Of a stretch of 64,000 nt of DNA, positions 45,869-58,263 are shown in pieces. Under the pieces are notes generated by a model. It worked only from the letters and a program-made list of their open reading frames with translations. It was not told the origin of the DNA and ran no database searches. The position numbers were made by a program, and so were the translations under genes. The DNA lies in assembly GCA_022592435.1 (NCBI GenBank), contig JABYQS010000081.1:101829-165828 (forward strand), in the 5' to 3' direction. Position 1 is the stretch's first letter, and every line of letters begins with the position of its first letter. The stretch is from Cerioporus squamosus (Eukaryota; Basidiomycota; Agaricomycetes; Polyporales; Polyporaceae).

Positions 45869-46716
45869 GCTGCAATCAAGGTTGGCTTCACGCTCGTGCA
45901 TCATTACGGTTCTCGCAGAGCTGACTTCGATGTGATTGCAGGAGACTCTGCGTTTCCATCCGGTCGTGTACTGCCTCTGGCGCGTCGCTGGCAAGGATGA
46001 CGTTAGAGCCCGTCGTCGGTACTGACGGCAAACTCCTCACTGAGATCCCGATTTACAAGGGATAGACGGTCATCACCTCCTTCTGCGGATACAACGGGTG
46101 CGTACATCTTCTTCAAGCTTCGGAGTACAAGGTTTAAAGCAGAGCATGTTGTAGGTTGACTTCCGTGTGGGGCGAAGACGCCGACCAGTGGATCCCGGAG
46201 AGGTTCTTCCGGATCGAGTCGGAGAAGCAGCACAGGCTTGAGGTTTATGCGAACCTGTGAGTTTTGTTGGAGTTTAGGACCTTCCTGTGATCACATTACT
46301 AACATTTTGGCATCTAGGTAGACGTTCTGTGAGTCCAGATCCGACTTTCATTGGCGATAGATGACGTGCTGAAGATCGCTCTCAAGCCGCTGGTGTCCGC
46401 GCATGCTTTGGGTGAGTCTCCAACTCGGTTCAGTATACATAGGTATCATGCACCGCAAGACTGACTGCTGTGTTCCTAGATGGCGCTTCGCGTACGTGCA
46501 CTCGCATCTGCTCTTTGCTCGAGGCTAACGTGAAGTACATGCAGTGTCTACCAGCTCCAGGCGGTCGCGGCTGAGATACTCGAAACCTTCGAGTTCGCGC
46601 TCCCTGACCCTGCGCCGCGCATCAAGCGTACCCCTGCGGTCTTGATGGTTCCTGTCGTCGAAGGCAAGGAAGACCTCGGCTTCGCTATGCCGCTCCGCGT
46701 CTCGTTGGCGAAGTAA
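45869..46716 (+). pseudogene. Cytochrome P450 3' fragment (pseudogene of P450-2 type)
   Basis: Starting at the last bases of exon 9 (GCTGCAATCAAG), the sequence follows P450-2 through exons 10-15, introns included, to the TAA at 46714-46716. The first 9 exons are missing. Lesions: an 11-bp deletion just after GACGTTA at about 46005 (frameshift), and CAG changed to TAG at 46063-46065. The donor after exon 12 and the haem-loop codons (SAG... region) have also drifted. It begins 38 bp after the stop of the FunK1-3 relic, so a duplication breakpoint lies between 45832 and 45869. Confidence 0.92.
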
Positions 46717-47914
46717 GTGTGTGCGCGGACTCGGAGAGGCGGCAGTCGGCGGAGTGGGCAAGATGCGATGTGGCACTATCATTGCTCATAGATCTCTTTC
46801 ATCATCTGCCAAGTGGTCGACCTAGGAGCACATATAGATGTGAATTTACATAGCGGGGCTTGCATGGCTTGAGAACGACTAGCAGCAGGTAGCGTAGGCA
46901 CTAGAAGCGACAGTATATGTGTATGTATGTTCGGGATCGGTGCTGAATGTATACAGATGTCGGGATGTGTCAAAACACCTGCTGAGTGGAGACGTGCCGC
47001 AAACAAAGCGAAATTTGCCCTGGACGGCATGGCTACGGTTCGATGTTCGCACGCCAGTTTTGCGGATGCAAGGCAAGTACTTACTATGGTGGTCCTATTT
47101 TTCGTGTGCGTCCTTTCCCGTGGACTATCCCTTTCTTTGAGGCTCAGATCCGTACTGCTCTACTTGTGTGCTGTTGATCATGCTACATCTATATGAACAA
47201 CGTCCGTACCATCCACGCTGTAGTTTGGTGGTTAAGGAGCCTGGAGGTAACTTGAAGGCCGGCGAACTCTTATATCTGACACGCTGTCTTATGCTTTCAA
47301 GCTATGCGTCCAGTCATACACATTCATAAGTTCCAGCATAGCATATCCATTTAGCCGTCTGCAGAGCGGGGTGGTTGTGCGTCGTACTTGGGAGGAAAAG
47401 CGAACATTGTGAGCGCTTATGGTGGCGATGCCAACAAATCCGGATATGGCAATGCGCATTGATGGGTGTTCGTACTCCGCGCCACGCTTGCGGCTCGACC
47501 AAGACCACGGCCACCGTCGACGTGGTTCATTGTTCCTCCTCATACACCCTTTCATCTGCCCGACAAGCATTGTACCTGTGCATGAGTAAGTTGTCATGGC
47601 CTTCGTGTGCCGCATGCACCGTGGGCAGCGATGCCTTATGTCTGCGATTTGATAGTGAAACCATCGTGAACAGTGACTGTAGACTACCGCTTTTGGCAGG
47701 TTTTCGTCACAGTTCACGATGTTTTCTCAATCTGTTCGTGGATATTAGGCACCTTTGTCCACGGTGATGGCTGCGTCGGAACTGCGACCCAGGACTGACG
47801 ATGACTCACCCGCTTAGCCTTGAACAGCCGAAGTCTCGCAGGTCCAGGCTGAGACCACCCTCGTGTTTGTTGTCCATTTCCAGCGGACAAAGGAAGGCGC
47901 AACTGTCTGCCCGG
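46717..47914. other. Intergenic
   Basis: The spacer between the P450 fragment and FunK1-2. A short part near 46840-46870 resembles the P450-2 downstream flank. No gene was seen. Confidence 0.5.
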
Positions 47915-47922
47915 TATATAAG
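47915..47922 (+). promoter_or_regulatory. TATA box of FunK1-2
   Basis: TATATAAG lies 63 bp before the ATG at 47985, which has the strong context CACCATGG. Together they point to 47985 as the original start. Confidence 0.65.
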
Positions 47923-47984
47923 CGGAGTCCCTCCGTTGAGCTGTGCGTCAACTTTTCCCCATTCATCCTGCCCTCATCCTCACC

Positions 47985-50900
47985 ATGGCTGATCACGACC
48001 CCGCTCCTCTCAGTGCTGCAGGTTCATACCAGTTCCAGTTTTAAGAGTCTCCTGGGTCCTTCTCTCCGCCTTCTCCCAGTCAACTTAACCTCGATCCTCA
48101 TCCCCATCCTTCCCCATCTGCACCCGACGCCGAGAGTGCTCCCAAGGAAGACGAGCTCAAGTACGACTTCTTTGCGACACCCCTCAAGGACAGCTGCAAC
48201 CCCTTCGCCTACGATCCTGCGACCGACAAGCAACGTGGCCCGTATCTGATCGGCAAGTCCGCCATGGGTCCTCGCTTTCGAGAATTGCCGATCGACCAGT
48301 TCATGAAACGTGTACCCGGAGATGCGCCGACGGCCGAGGAACGGAAGAAGTTCAAGCAGGTGGATTGCAGTAAGGCGAAGGTTGAGAAGCACTGGTATCC
48401 GCTTTTGGTGCGTTCGGATTTCCCTCAGTACTGTGCCATCGTGCTCATGCGTTCTAGAACGAGACCGCCAACTCCGTGTTTGCTGCATGCGGTGGCGCGC
48501 CTCTCGCGTTCTTAGACACCTCCACTCACCGAGCCACGGAGCACGCGGAGAAGGCTGAAGAAAAGCACACTCAGCGTACTCAGACGTTCAACGACGCAGG
48601 CATTTACTGGGACACTCCCAAAGCTCGCGAAGCGACAAAGCTCACCGATCAGCAACGCAAGAGCAGCAAGAGCAGCCCCGAGGAACTGAAAGCCCGTGGC
48701 AGGGTCGGCGCTCGCAACTGGCACTGGGTAGCGATTCCGGTGGAGGTCAAGCACGACCCGAAGAAGGCTGCATTCTTCTTCCGTGACCCCACGGCGAAGA
48801 AGCAGAAGAAGACGAAGAAGAAGAAGAAGTCATCCTCCGCTGCCAAGCCCTCTCAGCCGCCTCCCTTCCCGGAAGCCGTCGAAGATCGTCCCCTTAGTGC
48901 CAGCGACTCATCTGCGCCGTCGGGCCTCTATGGTCAGATGCAAGAGGAGGAAAAGGTGGATGATACGGCGGGCGCAGCAGATGGACAGGAACCCTCGGCT
49001 GACGCACAGGGAGTTGACCCGCCCGACGGCCAGCCCGAGACGCCAGAGGCCAAGAAGTTTGTTCGAGGGTCCATCGAGGGAGAGGCTGCCCTGGCTCAAT
49101 TCGCCGAGTACGTGCTGAACGTTTTCAACCACCAGCATCGCCTCTTCTGCTACGCAATCTACATCTGCGGACGTATGGCGCGTCTCTGCTGCTTCGACCG
49201 GGGTGGGGCCGTCGTCTCCAAAGACTTCAACTGGACGACCACCGACTCGCCACTGCACGACTTCCTGTGGAAGGTGGCGCATATGAAAGACGAACAGCTT
49301 GGGTACGATCCTACTGCGACGCGGGTCGACGCGGAGGAGGCAGAGCCGTTCAAGAAGATGGCGAACGACCCAAGTGTGGCAGAAGCCATCCAGAGGTACG
49401 TGAAGGCGGCGACCGCGAAGGGCGTGCCCATCTATAAGCTGCGCATCATCCCGATGACCGCGCCTCCCGAAGAAGGGCTCCCTACGGATCCTTCTGCTCA
49501 GCCCAACCAGTCGTCGGGTCCTGACGCCCCATCACAACCATCACCTTCACCCAACCAGTCGCCGGGCTCTGGATCTCCATCGCTCACCCCCGAATCGTCT
49601 CCTGCGCCACTCGTTGCGACAGAGGAACGGGCGTTCTTGGTCGGAAAGCCTCACTTCGTCACCGACTCGTTGGTTGGTCGATGCACGAGGGGTTACGTCG
49701 CATACGACCTCAAGACAGGCCATCTATGCTTCCTCAAGGACTACTGGAGGCCGTTTGTGCCCGGTCGCTCGCGCCCAGAACATCTCGTGCTTGAGCGCCT
49801 GAATAGTTGCGGTGTTGCGAACGTCGCCACACTCATCTGCGGCGGAGATGTCGGCGGCCTTAGAGCTCAGCAGACGCTTGTGCAGGGACTCCTCGAGCAT
49901 ATGAAGGCGCCGCCTGTTCCTCGGATCCACTACCGGCTTGCCACGAAGGAGATCGGCCTACCGTTGGAGGACTTCAAGAACTTCAAGGAGCTTGCACTCG
50001 TCTTTTATGATGCCATTATCGGTGAGTCGATCTTCATTCGTCCAGTAGATGTCCTTATGCAAACCACATCCACCCTTTTGCAGCCCACCATGAGGCCTGG
50101 ACGAAGGCCAAAGTGCTTCATCGGGACATAAGCGTGGGGAACATCCTCATTGACCCCGTCACCCGGAACGGCATCTTGATCGACTGGGATCTTTGTCGTT
50201 TTCAATGGGAACTTGCTTTGGGGCCCACTGAACCTGATCGCACTGTGCGTGTCGTCTACCGCACTACCATATTCATTATGCTCACATTATCCTTTAGGGC
50301 ACTTGGCAGTTCCGATCTGCGCTCTCGCTCAAGTATCCCAGGAAGCCGCAGCGGCTCTCTGACGATCTCGAGTCTTTCATACACGCGTTCCGCTATCTCG
50401 TCCTCAAGTATCATATCACGAGCATGACAACGTTGAAAGAGTACGTCACAAGCACGTTCGAGGGTGCGTCGATGATATGTGGCGTCAAGGTCGGAGGCGA
50501 AAGGAAGCTAGCTCAACAGCGGTCTCCCGATCCGCCGTTCGAGGTCGAGGACAACCCGGTTCTCCAGGCTATCATGAACGATCTCCACGCCGGCTGTTAC
50601 GAGTCATATCGGCAGCTGGACCTCAACAAGATGAAGAAGCTGTATGCGATCGTCGACCCCAAGCTCAAGGCTTCGCGGCCGCCTGTGCCGACCGTTGTGA
50701 ACTTGCCTGTCCAGCAGCCGGTCGCAAACCCGAGACGTTCCCTTCGAGCTCCGACGTCCACATCTCAAGCCCAATCAGGTCGCAATGGTGCAGCTTCGGG
50801 AGAGGGAGCAGGCACGGAGGCTGATGACTCGGCCTCCGAGTCGGATCCCTGCGCAGTCCGGGGTTTCTTGTCACATCATGGTTATCTCACCGAGGTGCTC

Positions 50901-51314
50901 GACAGGTATCAACTGCCCGAGAACGCGCAGACGCTGGAGGACAAATGGCCGAACCAGTTCGTTTACCGCGGCAGGATTCTTGGTGAAGACGTCCTGGAGG
51001 TCGCTCCTCGCCCCTGTGCCCGTGGCATTGGTGACCTGTCCGTCTCCTCGGCCGCCAGGTCCAGTGTCAATATCACTCCGTCTAACCTCTACCCCAGCCA
51101 GAGCGTAAGCTCCTCCGACGTCCTGATGCTCCACTATGCAGACTCCTCCGCCGCCCCGGCGCCGGGCAAGCGCCCACGGGAGGAGCATGAGGAGGTCGAG
51201 GGCGCAGACGTCCAGAGCGACAACGCTTCCAGTGGCATCTACATCTCGGACGATGATGCGGACTTTCCTGAGGGGAATTGTCGTCAGAAGCGGCAGAAAG
51301 TGGACTCGCAGTAG
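47985..51314 (+). CDS. FunK1-type fungal protein kinase (FunK1-2)
   Basis: The reliable part is 961 aa in four exons from the ATG at 48264: 48264-48407, 48458-50021, 50084-50244 and 50298-51314. Phases agree and introns match FunK1-1 one for one. Kinase features: CTRGYVAYDLKTG, LCFLKDYWRPFVPG, catalytic loop LHRDISVGNILID near residue 583, and LIDWDLC. The C-terminus adds an acidic, NLS-like tail (GKRPREEHEE, CRQKRQK) missing from FunK1-1. Upstream, the same frame is open back to a TATA-linked ATG at 47985 except for TAA at 48042-48044. Either this is a nonsense mutation leaving 48264 as the usable start, or a very short phase-2 intron (48038-48079 or 48032-48079, ending CCCAG) removes it. 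Paralogue of FunK1-1 in inverted orientation. Confidence 0.82.
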
Positions 51315-51993
51315 CGGCCGGAGTGTTAATCCTCTGTACCATGTACTTACTTCTGCTACTTACACCACATTATGCGACTCAATGTCTTGTTACGAAATGG
51401 GTGCGTCGTGGAAGAACCTGGACTCGGGGCGGTCACCGGTCACCAACCGTACCACTCCTGCTGAGTCGCTTGAGTTCGAGCGCGTGATCAGATCTCTCAC
51501 CTCGTCTATCTGGGCAGATGGGTTCGCGAGCGAAGATCGAAGCCGCAATGGTGAGAGGCTCCTAGCTTTGACGCAGCCCGACAAGAACCAACGGCTGTGA
51601 GGCTGTTCGCGGCAGCCTGAAGGCTGCGGAGGACGGGCGTGCTGACGCTATAGTACTGTTTCTCGTTTCTCGTATGTGCCATCTTCGCATGCGCACCATC
51701 AGCAACATGTGGATAATACAGATCATGTTTGGTAGCCCAAGGTATCGTTCGTAGTGTATGAGCATTTGAATCTTGGCTTGTCAACGGTCTACGAAGGTGA
51801 CAGGGTTCGTCTGCGACTGTCTTGCCTGATCGACCTTGCGTGCTGCTGCTGTCATTCACGGTCATGTCCCCCGGACGATGCGATCGTCGGCCGGTCGCAG
51901 ATGGTCGGGCTCCGCGCTCGAGACTATCGACATATTGTCAGCAGGTATCATCTCGCCCTGGGGTATGACATCACAAGGTCTCACAATACCAGG
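51315..51993. other. Intergenic flank left of the transposon
   Basis: The 3' flank of FunK1-2 up to the putative CACTA terminus. No gene was seen. Confidence 0.5.
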
Positions 51994-52050
51994 CACTACG
52001 GGAAGTAAACCCATTATAAATCAGTGTTATTCACTTTGAACCCCCGCAAA

Positions 52051-52238
52051 CAATGTATAGAACATTGGGCACCGCCACAGTTAAAATCAATGTACATGAC
52101 TTATACGTGTTTGTAACATTGATCAGGATTTTGTATACAGATCAATGTCTAAAGCATTTCTTACCACACTGATAATAGCTGCTGCGCCCGCTCATATATC
52201 AGCGCGCAGAGCGTTGTCTTACAATTGTTGGCACATTG
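52051..52238. repeat. Subterminal CAATGT/ACATTG motif cluster
   Basis: Six copies in both orientations: 52051-52056, 52062-52067, 52088-52093, 52116-52121, 52143-52148 and 52233-52238, several within ATCAATGT. CACTA transposases bind such subterminal repeats (family knowledge). Confidence 0.55.
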
Positions 52239-54827
52239 ATTATCGGCGTTTCGAACGCTGTACAGTCGCGGCTTCCCGCCCTCTCGTCCATCCCTCTACA
52301 CCTGGCTTGACCCGCCTCCAGGATCGACCTGTTTCGCCGTGCACAACGCGTGGCTGCTTAGCTTCAACCGCTTCCTGGCTTCCTTCGACCTGCACGTCGC
52401 AGGGGTCCGCGCCATCCTCGCCCTTGCCCTGTTCTCTCCCTTCTCGCAACCCCTGCACGTTGCCTTTACCTGCTCAATTGGGGCTGTTGCGCGTTGGGTC
52501 TTCGATCGCCCTGTGCCCGAGGCATTTCTCAACTCTGCCTGGGTTCGCCATCCCGCAAGGCTACTCGTACTCGAAGTACAGTGTCTTGGAGCAGATCCTG
52601 CAGACCGCGGTTGCGCAGACCCACCCTGTGCGCCCCTCTTGTGGCCACACAAGCTCTTTGGCAACAACAGTTGCAGCAGGTTCGCGATGGAAAGATGGAG
52701 AACAAGGGAGCAATCACAGGTGCGTCCTCGCTTCCTCCACTCCCCAGTGCGCATACCGTACCCGAGAACATACCACCCTGGTCTCTCACACTCACGCCGT
52801 CTCGTCGACACCGGTTCTCTACACCCCGTTCTTTGAGCCAAGTCACTCCAAATAGTGGGCGTTCCATTGTACACAAAGTCATGCCAGAGGTGCGTACTTA
52901 TCTAGTCTACGAGAACACTCGTCTGTGTTCATCCGTCCCACCGTCCGGGTTCCCGAGCTAGTCCTTCCACCACCATTCTGTGCTTCCCAGACCGCGCATG
53001 CGCGGGCACGAGAATATGTCGTACGACCTCGAGATGCGTCCCCACCTGGTCTCCGCGACTCCGCCAGCGTGTCCACCTCATCTCAGCAACCAAGCTACGA
53101 ACCGCCTTAGAACGACACCATTCTCGCTCAAGCAGACAGCCCGGATCCGCACCTCCATTGCCGCATCTCGCCGCCCAGTCACTTTCTTACGCTCGCGCCT
53201 GCCTGCCTGCCTGTCTGCACCACCTATAACCCTGAACACGGCCTTCCGCCGACTGGGACGCCTCATGCAGAGAGATACATGGCTGGGGAATAGGGCTGTG
53301 ACAACATACCGCATAGTATAGGACATGTGCGTGCTACTTACCTCATGTCTATTATCTAGCTACATCTATCTGCAATATATACTTCGTTCTTTGCAGCGTT
53401 GGCGCAGACACGAAGAGCGAGACGACATACCCATGCCGGTGCAGGCTGGGAGACTCCTTCGAGTGATGGTGAGTTCACGCATTGAGGCCACCGGTGAGAA
53501 CCTGATATGGACTCACCGTGGGGCAGGAGCATGATGCGTTAGTGCCTTGCATTATGGCCGCTTGACGCAGGAGCCATAACCTGGGAGGAGAACGGTACAG
53601 TAGACGGTCAGCAAGAAACACGCCAGAGCCAACACGGTCAGCCGGGAAAACAACGCACTGTGCGCTCAACCGACGAGCATGGACATCCGCACGGTAGACA
53701 GGCAATTCCGAGGACTGTCCCGATCAGCTCGAGGCGGCGGCCGCTGATAGGCAGCGCATGCCGTTGCGCGTGCACCACTGTCTCTGCCACCTCGTCCTGC
53801 CGCCATATTGCACATCAACGTCCTCTCTGTACCTGCGCACCGACCACGAAGCCAACGCACGCGTCGACACTCGGAACTCACTCGGAGTCGAACAAAACTC
53901 GCCGCCCTCGCGCTGACACGAGCAGCTGCGTCCTCAATGTCAGCAAAGCTCGTGCACGACAACCTCAACGCATCCGCTGGCCCGACGATGACCGACTCGC
54001 TCACCGTGTCGCAATCCAAACGCGTTCCCGATCAGCTCGAGACGGGCGCGCGCTGTCTCATCCCGCGTCCGAGACGACTGCCTCCCTCTCCCTTCCCGTC
54101 CTTCCAGCCACTCAAGAACTATTTTCGCACCTCCGCTTCACCCTCAAGACCACTACAATACACGCCTTATAGCTACTACATAAGTTATAGTTCTTACACA
54201 ATTCGCTTCGTCCACCATTCCTCTCCAACGTGCCCCCGTGATCGCGTGTCGCGTACATTAAGCCGTTGGCGCTCTTCTCGTACTAAGCTCTTCCCGAGTT
54301 CCAGTACTTTCCTCCCATCCTCATCCCCCTCACGACCACTCATACATGTAGCTATGTCACTCACTACGGTACGCATGTATATAGAGACTGTGTACACCAT
54401 AAGTTTCAGCTCCCCCCTTCGACCGCACGACTCCGTCTGCGGCTTCGACTTGAACCTCGACCTCTGATGCTCAATCCTCGTGCTTATGCCCTCATTTCAA
54501 CCTCTAGCTCATCTCTCCCTTCGCACACTCGTTCTACGAGTAGCCCTCACGCCACTCCCGGACGCGGAGTCGATACGCGTTTGATTCGACGACATATACT
54601 CGACGCACAAGCTCGCTACTACCTAACACAACTCCCTCGCTCTCTCCTTCTCCGTCAACTCTCTCTCTCCCTCCCCTCCTCACGACTCCCCTTGTGTACG
54701 CCCAACCGCGGCGGACCCTTCACAACCTTCACACTACCCTCGGAGTGAGTGTTAGTCTATAAGCACATACTGCATCATCCTGAGCTTGAGTCGGCACCGC
54801 TGCTTCTCCCATACATTTGCTTCTACA
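52239..54827. other. Left interior of the transposon, no intact gene
   Basis: Short coding-like scraps (for example QALWQQQLQQVRDGKMENKG at about 52650) appear next to possible splice signals. They do not join into a gene I can support. From about 53700 the sequence is C/T-rich on the plus strand. Confidence 0.4.
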
Positions 54828-57800
54828 CTATGTATCAGGCAAGTCATCTTGGTCTGAGTCGCTGTCTGCATCTGGAACAATCTGCTCAGCGTTATTAGCA
54901 AACACTGCTCGTGCGAGGTCATGGCTGCGGTCGATGATTCCCCAGGACTTGCGCGACCGTACACGTCCCACCACAGCTTGAACGGCGGAGAGATTGACGA
55001 TCGTCTCAGCTCGGTAGGTGTCATAGAGTGTGAGCTGGGTTGCTGCATCCTCTCCTCGAGTGTTGCAAGGCCGGACATATGCAAGGAGGAGAGTCGTTCC
55101 GCCTAGGGTGTCCCAGTGAGGGACAGGATCGAAACTGATCTCGAAGACAGCAAGCAAGATGCCGTACTGCACGACATCTCGCAGAGTTCCATCGCGGGCT
55201 CGAACCCTTCCATCATACTAGTCAGACAAGTGTCAGCAAGCTGCTCATGACACATGCAATGGAATGAACATACCCGCACATATGAGCAGTTGCGCTCATA
55301 TGTCCCGAGCCGTTCGCGTTGACCAATATACGCCCTGATGCTATCACCCCCTTCCCCAATGCGGATCTTCGCCCATGCCAGGACCGTGTGTGGCAAGGCC
55401 TTTTGATACACCGTGCTTCTGCCTCCGATGAGGGCGGCCAGGTGCAGCCCTATCAGACGACGAGTGTCCTCGGTCAGCGTATGGTTGGCATAGCAGGGAC
55501 GTCTCAGGTAGTGGAGAGGATCTGCACATGAAGGGATGTTAGTCAATACACGGCACAATAGAGTGCAGGGAGCGTACAGCCAGGCACAAGGACTTCACTG
55601 TCGGTAGCTCCTCCAGAGTTCTTTCTTGAGGCAAAGAGATCGTCCTCTTCGAGGTTGTACTTGGCTGTAATCTGAGATGCATGCGCGAAGTTGAGGACAC
55701 GGCGGTCAAGGTTTGCCCAAGGACGAGAACGTGAGGTGAGAGACCTCTTGAGCTTCCCGCAGAAGCGTTCCATGAAGAACGTCCACGTCGCCCACATGGG
55801 TCCGCAATGGAGGATGTCGTCGACGATGTGGAGTAGCCCGTGAACTACAACCAGGCAAGTGTTGAGCCGCTCGGTTTTGTACTGATAGTAGTAGCGTTCA
55901 TATCGGTCGACCCATGAGATGATCTTGGCACGTAGCTCCTCGAGTTCGTCCCGGCGGAGCTCAAACTTCAGTGTGGTGTGCATGATGTCGATGAGATCGC
56001 ACATGTGCTTGTAGTAGCGCTCATCCTGGAAGCGGCCGCGAAGGACGATAGGGGCAATGTACATGAACCAGAAGGCCCATGTCTCCGCTGTCCACATGTC
56101 GCGTGCAGTGAGGAGGTCAGGGATGGAACCAATGAAGGCAGCAGGAATTAGGGGGACGGCGTTGCGGGTCTCGTCTCGGATCTCCTCCCATATCTTCTCT
56201 GGGATGACGAACCGGCCTTCAAGGTCCTTGAAACGCCCCATCCACATTGCGATGAGATTGGGCACATTGTTCTCAGAGAACAAGTGCATCCATTCCCAAG
56301 GAAATGAGTGGGCATAGTCAAGAGCAGAGCGCACGCAACGGCCGAGAGCCGGCCCGATGAAGTCAGGCCTATCGGTGCGGATGCCATAGTATTGGCCGAG
56401 CTTGGTCCCGATATGTCGCGGTAGGAGCAGCGGTGATCTCTCAACCTGGCAAGGACTCTCCTCGTGTGTGCGAAGCGGGAGATCCTGTGGGTCCCAACGC
56501 GAGCGAGCTTCGCCTCGGATATGAGGCTGCTCGAGAGGAACATAGTAGTTCGTCTTGCCTGGCATGCGAACACCACGTATGCTGCAATGAGCGACAAGGG
56601 ACAATTGCGTTGACTCCACGCATATTGAGGAGCTTCATGATGGCGATGATGTCGCCTAGACAGAAGATGCAGTAGCCATGTAGGAGGAATACCTCGCGCT
56701 GAAGCGCGTCGAAGGTGGGGACACCATGTGCAAGTTTTGCGCACTCATCTTCGAAGGGAATGAGGAAGGACCAGAGATGCTTCGGCGACAGAGGGCCGCC
56801 AATGACACCTATGCAGATGAGGTTCTCCAGATGAGTGCGAACCTCGGGTGGGAGGTTGTAGTTGAGCAGGAGGAGGGGTGTCGCAGATGGACCACCTCTA
56901 TTGCGCTTGAACAAGAGGTATCCATCGCATGAGAGCGCCAGCGCGATGTCGCGTGGATCGGAGAAGTGATAGTGCGAGAGCTCCGTGCCATCGACGTTAA
57001 CGTGTGTCTTGCAGAGTCGCTTGTAATGTTCCGAGCTGAACACGTCCTTGATGGTATTGGGGATATCGATGAACTTGTCGCGATACTGGAGTGACTTGAT
57101 GAGACGGATACATTGGTACAGTGCTTGGAGACGAGGGATGAATGGAATGTAGCAGAAGTATCGCCGTGGCACTCCAGCCTTTGTCCGGCGGGGCTGCGCG
57201 CACTCCGGTATGGGACAGCGGTCCGCATCCGAATATTTGCCCAGATAACAGACACAAGAGTTGATACAACACTCGTACCACTCTGGTTTGAGCCCAGACA
57301 GAGCCGCAACACGGTGGAGAAGAACCCAGTCTGAGTTCAGATGGAGTCGGCGGCGGAATGCATGACGAAACTTGTCATATGTTGCACGGGACACATTGGC
57401 GAGATACCGCAGCCGGAAGGCGCAAACGTTGTCATGCTCCTCCTCCGTGAGCTCATGTGTCACTACACGCAGTATCAGAGCTATGAAAAGCACATTTTGA
57501 CACAGCATGGACTCACAGACATCATGCCTACTGGCCTCTGCTTCTTCTTCAAGCCGTGCAACTAGTTCCTCTCCGACTTCTTCTATCAAGCGAGTGCGCT
57601 CGTCCGGAAGGTCTTCAGGCTCTCCGGAGTACCTCAGCTCGTCCGGAAGATTCTCTGGCCCTGGAGAGGGTGCCTGAGATGGCGGAGGTGAGTCTGATTC
57701 GACCTCCACCTCCAGTTCGGAGTGATGATCACGTGTCAGGACTGCATCTGAACTTGAGCCCGAGGTGGACTGGCTGAGGGACCGTGCTCGCAGCTGGATG

Positions 57801-58057
57801 TCGGGATCTGGCTCTTCTTCTAGTATAGGCCCATCCTCTACAATCCCTAGGGGTGGATTCTCATGTGAATGTTCAGAGACTGAGCGATCTGAGCCTGGAT
57901 CAGACCCAGATTGTGAAGCGGACTCGGAGGAAGCACTGCTTGAGAGCGCGTAGAGTTTCTGGCCAGCCAGACGAACAGCCCGGTAGTGACGGCAGCGTGT
58001 GCGATAGCTCACAGATTTGCCACATGTAGAGGTACAGTGACAGTGACGCTTGGCCAT
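54828..58057 (-). pseudogene. Tnp2/Plavaka-type transposase with one frameshift
   Basis: Minus-strand exons 55578-58057, 55274-55521 and 54828-55217, with introns 55522-55577 and 55218-55273 in phase. The product would be about 1040 aa. It starts with a Cys/His cluster (CHCTSTCGK) and an acidic, Ser-rich region. The Tnp2-like core follows: YDKFRHAFR, DVFSSEHYKRL, VDGTELSHYHFSDPRDIALA, LLLLNYNLPPEVRTHLENL, GDIIAIMKLLNMRGVNAIVP, LHIVDDILHCGPMWATWTFF and MERFCGKLK. The VDGTELSHYHFSDPRD segment carries candidate catalytic acidic residues of the CACTA-type DDE transposase. The only lesion I see is one extra base near 56587, within CGCTCATTGC. It breaks the CRSCSIRG Cys motif into two frames, so the copy is inactive unless this is a sequencing error. 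Confidence 0.88.
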
Positions 58058-58263
58058 CCTGGAGGGTGGGGATACAACAGCATAAACGATCACTGTGCAA
58101 CATGCATAGACGGGCGTCAGCAGTACCAAAATGGGGTTGCACTGCAATCGGGAATATCCGAGCGGACCAAGTCCGAGTGAGTCTTGGTCCGTGGGCCTCA
58201 TTCGACCTGCTTGTTCTCTCTAAGTCCACCATTTACGTTGCCACCTCCTGCTCTCACCTCGCA

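Noticed and set aside
52145..52855. 236-codon plus-strand open frame
   Set aside because: Composition is Ser/Thr/Pro/Cys-rich noise. Better protein-like scraps lie in other frames of the same stretch, and no domain is seen.
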